NCBI RefSeq assembly: GCF_009789225.1
Contig: NZ_WSTA01000004.1
Location: 16,975 to 80,974, forward strand
Length of the DNA stretch: 64,000 bases
Direction of reading: 5' to 3'
Origin: Agromyces seonyuensis
Lineage (GTDB): Bacteria > Actinomycetota > Actinomycetes > Actinomycetales > Microbacteriaceae
Position 1 is the stretch's first letter; every line of letters begins with the position of its first letter. Below are positions 54,599 through 63,483 of this stretch, piece after piece. A program made the translations under genes and the position numbers. The notes under the pieces are model-generated. The model worked only from the letters and a program-made list of their open reading frames with translations, ran no database searches and had not been told where the DNA came from.

Positions 54599-55603
54599 TC
54601 AGGTGGTGAGGCGCATCTGCAGCGCGTCGTGCGTCGGCAGGTCGCCGTCGAACCGCACGCCGCCGCGTTTGGGGCCGGCCGCGACGAGGTCGAGATGCAT
54701 CGGGCACGGCGCGGGCAGGCGCGCGGCCGCCGCGGCCACGGCCGCCTCGAGCGCAGCGACGTCCGCGGTCGCGAGATCGACGACGACCGACGCCCCCGCG
54801 ACGGCGCAGACGCGCGTCTCGGGCCGCGCCGCGAAGACCGCGGCGACGCGATCGAGTTCGCCCGGCATCGGGTCCAGCCGGAGGAGCGCTTCGACGGGGT
54901 AGCCGAGGACGGCGGGGCTCACGACCCCGCGGATGAAGAGGGCGCCGGCTGCGCTCGCCTGCTCGAGCCGGCTCGCGACCGTCGCAGTCGAGACTCCGAG
55001 CTCGCGCGCGAGCTGCTGCGCGGTCGCGCGCCCGTCCTGCCGGAGCGCGGCGAAGAGCGTCGTCGTCCCCTCGTCGAGATCGATCGGGGTGGCGAACAGG
55101 GAGGCGTGCTCGTCGACGTTGCCGAGGAGCTCGTACTGCTCGGACGTCAGCAGGTCGGGCCGCCAGCCGGAGGCCGTGCGGTGGTAACGCGAGATCTCGT
55201 CGAGCCGGTATCCCGTGATGCCCTCGATGGCGCCGAGACCGGCATCCACGAAGTCGAGCACTTCGCCGGAAGCGAGGAAGAGCTCGGCGTAGACGACGTT
55301 CTCGCTTGCGAGCACCGACACGCGCCCCACGTCCTCGCGCGCGGCGAGCGCCTCGCCGGTCGCCCGCATGGCCCCGGGCCGCACCCTCGCCCGGAGCGCG
55401 TGCGGATCGACGCGGAGCGGGCCGCGCAGGTTGGGCAGGGCGAGCACCCGCACGATCCCCTCGTCGAGGAGCCGAGCGCCGCGGCGGGCGACGCTGCGCT
55501 CCGGCTCGCCGAGCACCGTCGCGATGCGACGCCACGACGCCCGGCCGTTTCCGACGAGTGCCGCGGCGATGCGGCGGTCCAGGTCGTCCAGGAGCAGCGT
55601 CAT
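54599..55603 (-). CDS. Lrp/AsnC-family regulator (double domain)
   Basis: This 334-residue protein has two Lrp-type helix-turn-helix units (LDRRIAAALVGNGRASWRRIA near residue 8 and FAALRQDGRATAQQLARELGV near 180), each followed by an AsnC ligand-binding region. It is about twice the usual length, as in some actinobacterial amino-acid regulators. These proteins sense amino acids and control their uptake or breakdown. It follows the M20 amidohydrolase by 35 bases and is probably the last gene of that operon, so it likely controls it. Confidence 0.88.
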   Translation of the reverse strand: MTLLLDDLDRRIAAALVGNGRASWRRIATVLGEPERSVARRGARLLDEGIVRVLALPNLRGPLRVDPHALRARVRPGAMRATGEALAAREDVGRVSVLASENVVYAELFLASGEVLDFVDAGLGAIEGITGYRLDEISRYHRTASGWRPDLLTSEQYELLGNVDEHASLFATPIDLDEGTTTLFAALRQDGRATAQQLARELGVSTATVASRLEQASAAGALFIRGVVSPAVLGYPVEALLRLDPMPGELDRVAAVFAARPETRVCAVAGASVVVDLATADVAALEAAVAAAAARLPAPCPMHLDLVAAGPKRGGVRFDGDLPTHDALQMRLTT

Positions 55604-55638
55604 GCCAGCATCCTCCCAGAGCCCGGACCGCCGCCCGG

Positions 55639-56928
55639 TCAGCGCTCCGAGCCCACGAAGTGCAGAATGCCGGCGTACGCCGCGCGCGTCCCGGTGATGA
55701 CCGCGGAGCGGGCATTCGGCTTGAAGAACGGCGAGTGATTGGCGGCGGGCATCCCCCCGGCGAACTCCGAGACCGGCATCGAGCCGAAGCCCCAGAAGAC
55801 GACCGGCACGCCGATCGCGTCGCCGAGGAGACCTGCGTCCTCGGAGCCCATGCCCATCGGCATCGAGATGACGGTGCCGGCGCCGAACTCCGCCTCGAGG
55901 GCGGCGGCGACCCCGGGCGTGAGGCCCGGGTCGTTGTAGAGCCGGGGGAACCGGCTGATCTCCTCGATGCGGGGCTCGCGCGCGCCGGACGCGGTCGCCT
56001 CGGCGGCGACGATCCGGCGGATCGCCGAGAGGACCTGCTCGCGCACCTCCTCGTTCGGCGTGCGCACGTTGACGGTGAACTCCGCCGTCTCCGGGATGAT
56101 GTTCTCCTTCAGCCCGGCGTGGAAGGTGCCCACGGTCACAACCGCGGGGGTCTGGGGCGCGAGCTCGCGGGAGACGATGGTCTGGAGGCGCAGCACCATC
56201 GCCGCGGCCTGGACGATGGGGTCGATGGACTGCTCCGGCTGCGAGCCGTGCGCGCCCTTGCCGAAGACCGTGATGCGCCACGAGTCGGCGAGGCTCGCCA
56301 TGTTCCCGGGGTTGAGGAAGGTGACGAGCTCGGGGGCGGGGCCGACGTGCTGGGCGAGGACGACGTCGGGCTTGGGCGCCTTGAGCCAGAGCCCGTCGTC
56401 GAGCAGTGCCCGCGCGCCGGCGGCCGTCTCCTCGGCCGGCTGGAAGATCAGCACGACCCGTCCGCTCCACTCGTCGCGACGTTCCACGAGGAGCTGTGCG
56501 ACGCCGAGTCCGGCGACGATGTGGGTGTCGTGCCCGCAGCCGTGCATGACGGGCACCGCCTCGCCGCTCGGCAGCACGCCCGTCGCGGAGCTCGCGTAGT
56601 CGAGCCCCGTCTGCTCGAGGATCGGCAGACCGTCCGTGTCGGCGCGGAACGCGACGACGGGACCGTCGCCGTTCTCGACGACGGCGACGACGCCGGTGCC
56701 CCCGACGGCGAAGGGGGCGAGGCCCAGTTCGCCGAGCCGGGCCGTGATGTACGCCGCCGTCTCGGTCTCCGACGACGAAAGCTCAGGATGCGCGTGCAGG
56801 TGCCGGTAGCGCTCGACGTGTTCGGAGACGAACTCGTCGGAGAGCAGGTGCGCCGCCGCGGGGACGGCGTCGGGGTCGAGCGTCGCGGTCGCCGCGGCGC
56901 GGATGATCGCTTCGAGGGGGCTGCTCAT
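55639..56928 (-). CDS. M20-family amidohydrolase/metallopeptidase
   Basis: This 429-residue enzyme has two metal-binding landmarks: HGCGHDTHIVAGLG near residue 130 and the catalytic Glu pair in QPAEETAAGA near 165, with a late ANHSPFF His near 400. A dimerisation insert with HGSQP lies near 225. This is the pattern of N-acyl-amino-acid amidohydrolases (HipO/AmhX type), which release amino acids from acylated or short peptide forms in the cytoplasm. It lies between two membrane-protein genes upstream and the Lrp regulator downstream. Confidence 0.93.
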   Translation of the reverse strand: MSSPLEAIIRAAATATLDPDAVPAAAHLLSDEFVSEHVERYRHLHAHPELSSSETETAAYITARLGELGLAPFAVGGTGVVAVVENGDGPVVAFRADTDGLPILEQTGLDYASSATGVLPSGEAVPVMHGCGHDTHIVAGLGVAQLLVERRDEWSGRVVLIFQPAEETAAGARALLDDGLWLKAPKPDVVLAQHVGPAPELVTFLNPGNMASLADSWRITVFGKGAHGSQPEQSIDPIVQAAAMVLRLQTIVSRELAPQTPAVVTVGTFHAGLKENIIPETAEFTVNVRTPNEEVREQVLSAIRRIVAAEATASGAREPRIEEISRFPRLYNDPGLTPGVAAALEAEFGAGTVISMPMGMGSEDAGLLGDAIGVPVVFWGFGSMPVSEFAGGMPAANHSPFFKPNARSAVITGTRAAYAGILHFVGSER

Positions 56929-57001
56929 GGTGTCGGTCGTTCCTCTTCGGTGTTCGTTCGTGCTCGGCGCCGGGCGGGTTCGGGCCGCCCGGCGCGACGG
57001 C

Positions 57002-57610
57002 TCAGTTCGATTCTGCGACGCCGACGGGCTCCGGCGCTTCGTCCGTCTGCTTCGTCTTCGGCTTGATCAGGAACGACAGCAGCTGCGGGACCATCGCGCC
57101 GAACACGGCGGGAAGGATGAACGTCTGCACGGTCTGGATCAACTCGGCCGGGATGAGGCTGAGCAACCAGGTGCCGAGCAGGCCCACGAGGAGGACGAGC
57201 GACGCGATGTGCACGATGACGGCGCCGATGATGGCCGACCCGGAGATGAACTCGGCTCGCTTCGTGCCGGGCCGTGCACCGAGCTTGTTCTGGGCGACGA
57301 TGCTCGCCGGGAGGAGCTTGTTGCCGATGTTGCCGATCATGAAGGCCTGGTACATGGCCGACTTGCCGAGGATCGGGTAGTACATGATCGGCTCGACGAT
57401 CGCTCCGACGCCGAGCAGCAGGGCGACGGCGCCGACGGCCGTCCAGAACTCGCCGGCGGTGACGCCGAGGCCGGTGCCGAAGGCCATGAAGAGGGCGGCC
57501 GCGATCGTGACCACGAGGCCGAGGCCGAGGGTGATGGGACCCCAGATCGAGGTCGTGCGGTCGAACTCCGCGATGCTGCCGCGTGCGGGAGCCGAGGTGC
57601 CGTGTGCCAT
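57002..57610 (-). CDS. Membrane protein partnered with the DUF5058-like gene
   Basis: This 202-residue protein has about five hydrophobic helices, the first ITLGLGLVVTIAAALFMAFG. The loop MYQAFMIGNIGNKLLPASIV near residue 95 is polar and Asn-rich, which suggests a substrate- or partner-binding site in a transporter. No family is certain. ATG 57610 lies 38 bases after the stop of the DUF5058-like gene and the two are almost certainly cotranscribed, so I infer they form one two-subunit transporter. Confidence 0.68.
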   Translation of the reverse strand: MAHGTSAPARGSIAEFDRTTSIWGPITLGLGLVVTIAAALFMAFGTGLGVTAGEFWTAVGAVALLLGVGAIVEPIMYYPILGKSAMYQAFMIGNIGNKLLPASIVAQNKLGARPGTKRAEFISGSAIIGAVIVHIASLVLLVGLLGTWLLSLIPAELIQTVQTFILPAVFGAMVPQLLSFLIKPKTKQTDEAPEPVGVAESN

Positions 57611-57648
57611 GGAATGCGCCTTTCCGTTGCTTCGTCCGGGGAACCGGC

Positions 57649-58389
57649 TCAGGCGGCCGCGGCCACGCCGGCGCCGATGAGGAGGGAACCGAAGATGGCG
57701 ATGCCGAGCCCCCACTCGCGCAGCCAGTGGATGCCCCACTTGGTCGCGATGAGGAGGCAGGCGCCGCCGATGATCGCACTCGCGACGAGCACGATGCCGT
57801 TGACCGGCGACTTGCTGACCTCGCCGAAGATGAGGAAAGCGAAGGCGAGCGGCAGCACCACCAGCGGGGCGATGGAGAGGACCTTGCCGACCTTGGGGCT
57901 GGTCTTGCGCAGGGCCGTGCTCGTCGTGTTGAAGAGGGGCGTGATGATGAGGGCGGCCGTCATCCAGAGCACGCCGAGCACGCACATCGAGGCGAAGGAG
58001 ATCGCGAAGACCTTGGCCGTGTAGTCGTCGCCGCCGAGGGAGGCGCCGACGGTCGAGGCGCCGATGCCGGCCGCGGCGACGTCGTAGGGGGCCGAACCGA
58101 CGAGTCCGATGCGGGCGAGCACGGCCGGCGTGCCGAACAGCGGCAGCAGCGACAGTGCGACGAGGGCGACGGCGAGCGAGGGCCCGATCGCGGCGATCGC
58201 GCCGGTCTTGACCGCCTGCGACACCTCCTGCTGCGTCAGTTCCGCAGCCTCGGCCGAGCGGCGGATCGCGCGGAGGTAGATCGTCGATTGCAGGATGATG
58301 ACGGCGAAGACCGCCACCGCCAGCCCCCACAGCACCGGGTGGAACGCGACATCGTGCAGTTCGCCGGCGGCGAGGTGGACCACAGCCAT
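57649..58389 (-). CDS. DUF5058-like membrane protein
   Basis: This 246-residue protein has about seven helices, starting WGLAVAVFAVIILQSTIYLRAI. The cytoplasmic loop EAAELTQQEVSQAVKTGAIAAIGPS and the segment GIGASTVGASLGGDDYTAKVFA are polar and well defined. I recall this form as DUF5058, a family often beside M20 amidohydrolases and of unproven function, likely in transport of amino acids or small peptides. It is the first gene of the leftward operon; GGAG precedes ATG 58389. Confidence 0.72.
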   Translation of the reverse strand: MAVVHLAAGELHDVAFHPVLWGLAVAVFAVIILQSTIYLRAIRRSAEAAELTQQEVSQAVKTGAIAAIGPSLAVALVALSLLPLFGTPAVLARIGLVGSAPYDVAAAGIGASTVGASLGGDDYTAKVFAISFASMCVLGVLWMTAALIITPLFNTTSTALRKTSPKVGKVLSIAPLVVLPLAFAFLIFGEVSKSPVNGIVLVASAIIGGACLLIATKWGIHWLREWGLGIAIFGSLLIGAGVAAAA

Positions 58390-58407
58390 GGGGACTCCGT
58401 TTCGGGA

Positions 58408-58422
58408 TGACCGTTTCGGTCA
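58408..58422. promoter_or_regulatory. Inverted repeat in the DUF5058-like gene leader
   Basis: TGACCG-TTT-CGGTCA is a perfect 6+6 inverted repeat 19 bases before the ATG. It lies downstream of the predicted -10 (TACAGT, minus strand, 58433-58438), where a repressor could block transcription. Confidence 0.45.
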
Positions 58423-58447
58423 AGTGGATGGGACTGTACGGCCGATA

Positions 58448-58461
58448 TAGCGGTTCCGCTA
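58448..58461. promoter_or_regulatory. Second palindrome in the DUF5058-esterase divergent region
   Basis: TAGCGG-TT-CCGCTA is a perfect 6+6 inverted repeat. It falls near the -35 position of the leftward promoter, and the adjacent AT-rich stretch (58476-58491) fits the rightward esterase promoter. It is a candidate site for the Lrp regulator encoded in the operon. Confidence 0.45.
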
Positions 58462-58573
58462 GTCCGGATTGGCTGAGATTTAAACAATTGCGCGTTTCGT
58501 GCGACGATCAGCGCTGTGAACATCGCGTAACGCCGGCCACGGCGGCGCGATCCCGGAACGAAGGAGTTTCCAC

Positions 58574-59671
58574 ATGCCCCGACCCGCCTTGCGCCGGCTC
58601 GCCGCCCTCGCTCTGACCGTCGGCGCGCTCGCCGCCGGCTCCCTCGCCTCGACGCCCGCCGCCCTTGCCGCCCCCGCGACCGCAGACCGTGCCGGCGCGC
58701 AGCACGCCGACCACGGCTCGTCGCGGCACGACGTCGGCGACCGCGACGGCCGCGGCGGCGACTGCCGCCGCACCCTGCCGACCGGCACCTCCGACCTCGC
58801 CGTCGCGTTCGGCGGCGCCGACACCGTCGTGCGCGTCCACGTCCCCGCCGCGAACGCCCGCCGCGAACTGCCCCTCGTGCTCGATCTGCACGGCTCCAAC
58901 AACAACGGCGACCTCCAGGCGCAGGTCTCGGGCCTCGACGCGGTCGCCGACAGCGAGGGCTTCATCGTCGCCGAGCCCACCGGCGCCCTCGCCTTCCCCG
59001 CGACGCTGCCGGGCGGCAACTGGGCCTGGAACGTGCCGGGCGTCCCCCTCACCTCCGGCAACGTGCCCGGCACCGACGCCCGCGACGACGTCGCCTACCT
59101 CACCGCCGTCGTCGACGCGATCGACGCGGCCGGCTGCGTCGACGACGACCGGGTCTACGGCACCGGCTACTCGGGCGGCGCCCGCATGGTCTCCGCCGTC
59201 GCCTGCTCCGGCTCCGGCTCCGACCTGTTTGCCGCGATCGCCCCGGTCGACGGCGTGCGCTACGGCCGCGCCGACACGTCGGACCTCGGCCGCATCGCAC
59301 GCGGCACGTGCGACCCCGACGAGGCGACGCCGGTCATCGCCTTCCACGGCACCGCCGACCCCGTGAACCCGTACGACGGCAACACCGACCCCCGCTGGGG
59401 CTACTCGGTCGACACCGCGCTGGCGGCGTGGGCCGATGAGAACGGCTGCCGCCGCACGCCGACCTCGAAGTCCGTGAGCGACGAGGTCACCCGGGTGAGC
59501 TGGACCCGCTGCGACGACGGCGCCGACGTCGTGCTCTATCGCGTCGCCGGCGGCGGACACACCTGGCCCGGCAGCCCGATCGACATGGGCACGTTCGGAA
59601 TGGGCGCGATGACGACCGACATCACCGCGTCGCAGCTCATGTGGGACTTCTTCGAGCAGCACGCCCGGTGA
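58574..59671 (+). CDS. Secreted polyhydroxybutyrate-depolymerase/feruloyl-esterase-like hydrolase (LpqC type)
   Basis: This 365-residue secreted protein has a signal peptide (LAALALTVGALAAGSLAST, cleavage after AALAAP or nearby) and a His/Asp-rich spacer. The alpha/beta-hydrolase core follows with PLVLDLHGSNNNG near residue 100, the nucleophile in GTGYSGGARM near 195, the acid Asp in GTADPVNPYDG near 260 and the His in GGHTWPG near 335. This is the CE1/PHB depolymerase group, which cleaves ester bonds in polyesters or feruloylated sugars. Four Cys in the core may pair. GAAGGAG precedes the ATG. Confidence 0.87.
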   Translation: MPRPALRRLAALALTVGALAAGSLASTPAALAAPATADRAGAQHADHGSSRHDVGDRDGRGGDCRRTLPTGTSDLAVAFGGADTVVRVHVPAANARRELPLVLDLHGSNNNGDLQAQVSGLDAVADSEGFIVAEPTGALAFPATLPGGNWAWNVPGVPLTSGNVPGTDARDDVAYLTAVVDAIDAAGCVDDDRVYGTGYSGGARMVSAVACSGSGSDLFAAIAPVDGVRYGRADTSDLGRIARGTCDPDEATPVIAFHGTADPVNPYDGNTDPRWGYSVDTALAAWADENGCRRTPTSKSVSDEVTRVSWTRCDDGADVVLYRVAGGGHTWPGSPIDMGTFGMGAMTTDITASQLMWDFFEQHAR

Positions 59672-59733
59672 TCTGGGGCGGGGCGGCGTCCGCGGCCGCC
59701 GCTCCGTCCGTTCGCCTGGTCGAGGGTCCTGCG

Positions 59734-59766
59734 AAAAAATCAGCCGATCCGCTCGAGCTTCGGCTG
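59734..59766 (-). terminator. Leftward intrinsic terminator with no gene behind it
   Basis: Arms CAGCCGA (59741-59747) and TCGGCTG (59760-59766) form a hairpin. Read on the minus strand it is followed by ATTTTTT (59734-59740), a textbook rho-independent terminator that is rare in this GC-rich window. No minus-strand gene lies to its right, since purL points the other way. Confidence 0.6.
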
Positions 59767-59799
59767 CGCCGCCCGGACGGCCGCCGGGAATCGCCCGGG

Positions 59800-59805
59800 T
59801 AGACT
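59800..59805 (+). promoter_or_regulatory. Predicted -10 box for purL
   Basis: TAGACT within CCCGGGTAGACTCG, almost the same context as before purS. It gives a leader of about 57 bases to GTG 59869. Confidence 0.6.
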
Positions 59806-59868
59806 CGAGCGGTCAGGCATCCGCCGCCGCGAGGCATCCTCGACGGCCTGTTCTGGAGTGCGCCACTC

Positions 59869-62187
59869 GTGACCGAAAATCCCACCGCCGTCAGCTCTGC
59901 CATCGACACCGTCGAGGTCGCCGCCGCCACCCCCGAGAAGGAGCAGCCGTACGCCGCGCTGGGCTTGAAGCCCGACGAGTACGAGCGCATCCGCAACATC
60001 CTCGGGCGACGCCCGACGAGCGCCGAGCTCGCGATGTACTCGGTCATGTGGAGCGAGCACTGCTCCTACAAGTCCTCGAAGCAGTACCTGCGCCAGTTCG
60101 GCAAGAAGGTCACGCCCGAGATGAAGCAGAACCTCATGGTCGGCATGGGCGAGAACGCCGGCGTCATCGACATCGGCGAGGGCTGGGCCGTCACCTTCAA
60201 GATCGAGTCGCACAACCACCCGAGCTACATCGAGCCCTTCCAGGGCGCTGCGACCGGCGTCGGCGGCATCGTGCGCGACATCATCTCCATGGGCGCGCGC
60301 CCCGTCGCCGTCATGGACGCCCTCCGCTTCGGCGCCATCGACCACCCCGACACGGCTCGCGTCGTGCACGGCGTCGTCAACGGCATCAGCTTCTACGGCA
60401 ACTGCCTGGGCCTGCCCAACATCGGCGGCGAGACCTGGTTCGACCCGACGTACCAGGCGAACCCCCTCGTCAACGCCCTCGCCGTCGGCGTGCTCCGCCA
60501 CGAGGACCTCCACCTCGCCAACGCCCGCGGCGCCGGCAACAAGGTCGTGCTCTTCGGCGCCCGCACCGGCGGCGACGGCATCGGCGGCGCGTCCATCCTC
60601 GCCTCCGACACCTTCGCCGAGGGCGGCCCGACCAAGCGCCCCGCGGTGCAGGTCGGCGACCCCTTCGCCGAGAAGGTGCTCATCGAGTGCTGCCTCGAGC
60701 TCTTCGCGAACGACCTCGTCGAGGGCATCCAGGATCTCGGCGCCGCCGGCATCTCCTGCGCCACGAGCGAGCTCGCCTCCAACGGCGACGGCGGCATGGC
60801 GATCGTGCTCGACGACGTGCTGCTGCGCGACCCGCGGCTCACGCCCGAGGAGATCCTCATGTCGGAGTCGCAGGAGCGCATGATGGCCGTCGTGCGTCCC
60901 GAGAAGCTCGAGGGCTTCCTCGAGGTCGTGCACAAGTGGGACGTCGAGACGAGCGTGCTCGGCGAGGTCACCGACACCGGCCGCCTCTCGATCACGTGGC
61001 GCGGCCAGGAGATCGTCAACGTCGACCCGCGCACGGTCGCCGTCGACGGCCCCGTCTACGACCGCCCCGTCGCGCGTCCGGCGTGGCTCGGCGCCCTCCA
61101 GGCCGACACCGCCGCGAACCTGCCCCGCCCGACCGGCGGCGACGAGCTCCGCGGCCAGTTCCTCGGGCTCGTCGGCTCGGCCAACCAGGCGGATGCCTCG
61201 TGGGTCACGAACCAGTACGACAAGTACGTGCTCGGCAACACGGCCCTCAGCTACCCCGACGACGCCGGCATGATCCGCGTCGACGAGGCATCCGGGCTGG
61301 GCGTCTCGATCGCGACCGACGCCAACGGCCGCTACTGCCAGCTCGACCCGCGCGAAGGCGCGAAGCTCGCGCTCGCCGAGGCGTACCGCAACGTCGCCGT
61401 CACGGGCGCCGTGCCGGCCGCCGTCAGCGACTGCCTGAACTTCGGCTCCCCGGAGAACCCCGAGGTCATGTGGCAGTTCGCCGAGGCCGTCGACGGCCTC
61501 TCGGACGCGTGCCTCGAGCTCGGCATCCCCGTCACCGGCGGCAACGTGTCGTTCTACAACCAGACCGGCGACGTGCCGATCCACCCGACGCCCGTCGTCG
61601 CCGTGCTCGGCGTCATCGACGACGTCGCCCGCCGCATCCCCTCGGGCTGGCAGGACGACGGCCACAACATCTACCTCCTCGGCGACACGTCGCTCGAGCT
61701 CGACGGCTCGGCGTGGGCGGGCCTCGTGCACGACCACCTCGGCGGCCTGCCCCCGAAGGCGAACCTCGGCAACGAGGCGACGCTCGCGAGCCTGCTGCAC
61801 GGCGCCGCGCTCGACGGGCTCATCGACTCCGCGCACGACCTCTCCGACGGCGGCCTCGCGGTCGCCCTCGCCGAGGCCGTCTCGCGCTTCGGCGTCGGCG
61901 CCCGCGTCGTGCTCGACGCCGTGATGCAGGACGGCGGCATCGACGCCGCGACCGCGCTCTTCTCGGAGACGCAGGGCCGCGCGATCGTGACCGTGCCCCG
62001 CGAGGACGACGTGCGCTTCCAGGCCATGTGCGACGCGCGCGGCTACCCGGTGCGCCGCATCGGCGTGACCGACGCCACGAGCGGCTCGCTCGAGGTGCAG
62101 GGCCTGTTCTCGGTCTCGATCGATGAACTGCGCAGCACGAACCGCGCCCCGCTCGCCGACGCGTTCGGCCCGGTGCTCGGCCAGTAA
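59869..62187 (+). CDS. purL: Phosphoribosylformylglycinamidine synthase subunit PurL
   Basis: This 772-residue ATP-dependent subunit converts FGAR to FGAM using ammonia from PurQ, in a complex with PurS. It has the small-type PurL length. Landmarks are [16 protein letters not shown] near residue 65, [29 protein letters not shown] in pieces near 105-130, [14 protein letters not shown] near 230, [13 protein letters not shown] near 290 and [12 protein letters not shown] near 660. GTG 59869 is used. Its partners purS and purQ lie 15 kb to the left. Repeat cluster F follows the stop. Confidence 0.97.
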   Translation: MTENPTAVSSAIDTVEVAAATPEKEQPYAALGLKPDEYERIRNILGRRPTSAELAMYSVMWSEHCSYKSSKQYLRQFGKKVTPEMKQNLMVGMGENAGVIDIGEGWAVTFKIESHNHPSYIEPFQGAATGVGGIVRDIISMGARPVAVMDALRFGAIDHPDTARVVHGVVNGISFYGNCLGLPNIGGETWFDPTYQANPLVNALAVGVLRHEDLHLANARGAGNKVVLFGARTGGDGIGGASILASDTFAEGGPTKRPAVQVGDPFAEKVLIECCLELFANDLVEGIQDLGAAGISCATSELASNGDGGMAIVLDDVLLRDPRLTPEEILMSESQERMMAVVRPEKLEGFLEVVHKWDVETSVLGEVTDTGRLSITWRGQEIVNVDPRTVAVDGPVYDRPVARPAWLGALQADTAANLPRPTGGDELRGQFLGLVGSANQADASWVTNQYDKYVLGNTALSYPDDAGMIRVDEASGLGVSIATDANGRYCQLDPREGAKLALAEAYRNVAVTGAVPAAVSDCLNFGSPENPEVMWQFAEAVDGLSDACLELGIPVTGGNVSFYNQTGDVPIHPTPVVAVLGVIDDVARRIPSGWQDDGHNIYLLGDTSLELDGSAWAGLVHDHLGGLPPKANLGNEATLASLLHGAALDGLIDSAHDLSDGGLAVALAEAVSRFGVGARVVLDAVMQDGGIDAATALFSETQGRAIVTVPREDDVRFQAMCDARGYPVRRIGVTDATSGSLEVQGLFSVSIDELRSTNRAPLADAFGPVLGQ

Positions 62188-62195
62188 CCCCTTCC

Positions 62196-62291
62196 GTCGG
62201 TCGAGTCGCGAAACCCGTCGTCGGTCGAGTCGCGAAACCCGTCGTCGGTCGAGTCGCGAAGCCCGTCGTCGGTCGAGTCGCGAAGCCCGTC
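62196..62291 (+). repeat. 24-bp tandem repeat, four copies
   Basis: GTCGGTCGAGTCGCGAA plus ACCCGTC (or GCCCGTC) repeats at 62196, 62220, 62244 and 62268. The first two copies carry AAACCC and the last two AAGCCC. The unit is the left half of the window palindromic repeat with TAG changed to TCG, and the array runs directly into a complete palindromic unit at 62292. Confidence 0.92.
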
Positions 62292-62400
62292 GTCGGTCGA
62301 GTAGCGAAGCGTATCGAGACCTGGTGAGTCGTCTCACGGGGTCTCGATACGCTCGCTGCGCTCGCTACTCGACCAGCGGGTTCCCTCGACCAGCGGGCGC
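62292..62400. repeat. Palindromic repeat cluster F (purL-Nudix gap)
   Basis: One full direct unit (GGTCGAGTAGCGAAGCG) is followed, after a short spacer, by one full inverted unit whose inner stem is GCTCGCTGCGCTCGC, and then by truncated CTCGACCAGCGGG pieces. Together with the 24-base array it fills most of the 230-base gap. Confidence 0.85.
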
Positions 62401-62417
62401 TGCGCCAGACTCGACGC

Positions 62418-63404
62418 ATGGATGACTCCGCGCGCCAGCACTACTCCGCCGAGTACGCGGCACGGCACGGCGACTTCGCGCTGATCCCGGCGGCCTACGC
62501 GTTCCTCCTCGACGGGGACCGCGTGCTCCTGCAACTGCGCTCGGGAACCGGGTACTACGACGGCTGGTGGGGCGCCTCGGCGGCCGGGCACGTCGAGCGC
62601 GGCGAGTCGGCCGTCGACGCCGCGCGGCGCGAGGCCGCCGAGGAGATCGGCGTCGCGATCGACGCGGACGCCCTCGTGCCGCTGACGACGGTGCACCGCA
62701 CGGGCTCGGGCGGTCCGGCCGACGAGCGGGTCGACTTCTTCTTCGCCTGCCGGAGATGGAACGTCGTGCCGGTGCTGCTCGAGCCCGAGACCGCAGCCGA
62801 CCTGCGCTGGTTCCCGCTCGACGCCTTACCCGAACGCGTGGTGCACCACGAGCGGTTCGTGCTCGAGGCCGTCGCCGCGGGCGCGGCGCCGCCGATCGCG
62901 GCGTTCGGGTTCGCTGCGCCGGATGCGACCGCCGAGGCCGCCGAGTCCGGCCCGGTGCCCCCGGCGACGACCGCGGACGGCGACGACGACCTCGTCTACG
63001 GCGGCGCCGACACGAGCGACCTCGACGACCTCATCGCGTTCTGGCTCACCGCCGCCGAGAACGGCTCGCGCCCCGTCGACACTCCGGCGGCGGTCGGCCG
63101 GCTGATCGGCCGCGACCCCGATGCCGTCATCGTCGCCCGTCGCGGCGGGCGCATCGTCGGCACGATCATCGCCGGCTTCGACGGCTGGCGCGCCCACCTG
63201 TACCGGCTCGCGGTCGACCCGGCCGAGCGCCGCCGCGGCGTCGGCCGCGAACTGCTGCGCCGTGCCGAGGAGCGGCTCGTCGCCCTCGGCGTGACGCGCA
63301 TCGACGCGATGGTGCTCGACGACAACGACCTCGGCCGCCGGCTCTGGACCGCCCTGGGCTACACCGAGCAGCTCGACTGGCGGCGCTGGGTGCGCACGCC
63401 CTGA
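62418..63404 (+). CDS. Nudix hydrolase fused to a GNAT acetyltransferase
   Basis: This 328-residue protein joins two enzymes. Residues ~20-165 are a Nudix domain with a complete Nudix box at 57-79 (GHVERGE, then REAAEEIGV), which hydrolyses a nucleoside-diphosphate-linked compound. A linker rich in Ala, Pro and Thr (~165-195) leads to a GNAT domain with RLAVDPAERRRGVGRELLRRAEE near 258 and DNDLGRRLWTALGY near 300. Both domains look intact. The substrates are unknown. ATG 62418 lies six bases after CAGACT and has no ribosome-binding site. Confidence 0.88.
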   Translation: MDDSARQHYSAEYAARHGDFALIPAAYAFLLDGDRVLLQLRSGTGYYDGWWGASAAGHVERGESAVDAARREAAEEIGVAIDADALVPLTTVHRTGSGGPADERVDFFFACRRWNVVPVLLEPETAADLRWFPLDALPERVVHHERFVLEAVAAGAAPPIAAFGFAAPDATAEAAESGPVPPATTADGDDDLVYGGADTSDLDDLIAFWLTAAENGSRPVDTPAAVGRLIGRDPDAVIVARRGGRIVGTIIAGFDGWRAHLYRLAVDPAERRRGVGRELLRRAEERLVALGVTRIDAMVLDDNDLGRRLWTALGYTEQLDWRRWVRTP

Positions 63405-63483
63405 CGGCTCGCCCGCGATGGATGCCGCGACGGCGCGGACCCGTCGGGCCGGCCAGTCGTGCCAGCCAGTCGGGCCGCGCCCG

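Noticed and set aside
55598..55625. Leaderless start for the Lrp gene (GAGGAT six bases before ATG)
   Set aside because: The same bases form a good GGGAGG ribosome-binding site at normal distance, so the hexamer is probably coincidental. The same applies to the SCP-like gene at 32509.
58390..58573. tRNA or small RNA gene in the AT-richer divergent region
   Set aside because: No cloverleaf or CCA end was found. The features fit promoters and operators.
62196..62291. CRISPR-like array
   Set aside because: The four units are contiguous with no unique spacers, and no cas genes are present. It is a simple tandem repeat derived from the palindromic element.
59740..62337. Long minus-strand reading frame opposite purL (865 codons)
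   Set aside because: It is Asp/Glu/Arg/Val-rich shadow coding typical of the antisense strand of GC-rich genes. It has no recognisable domain.
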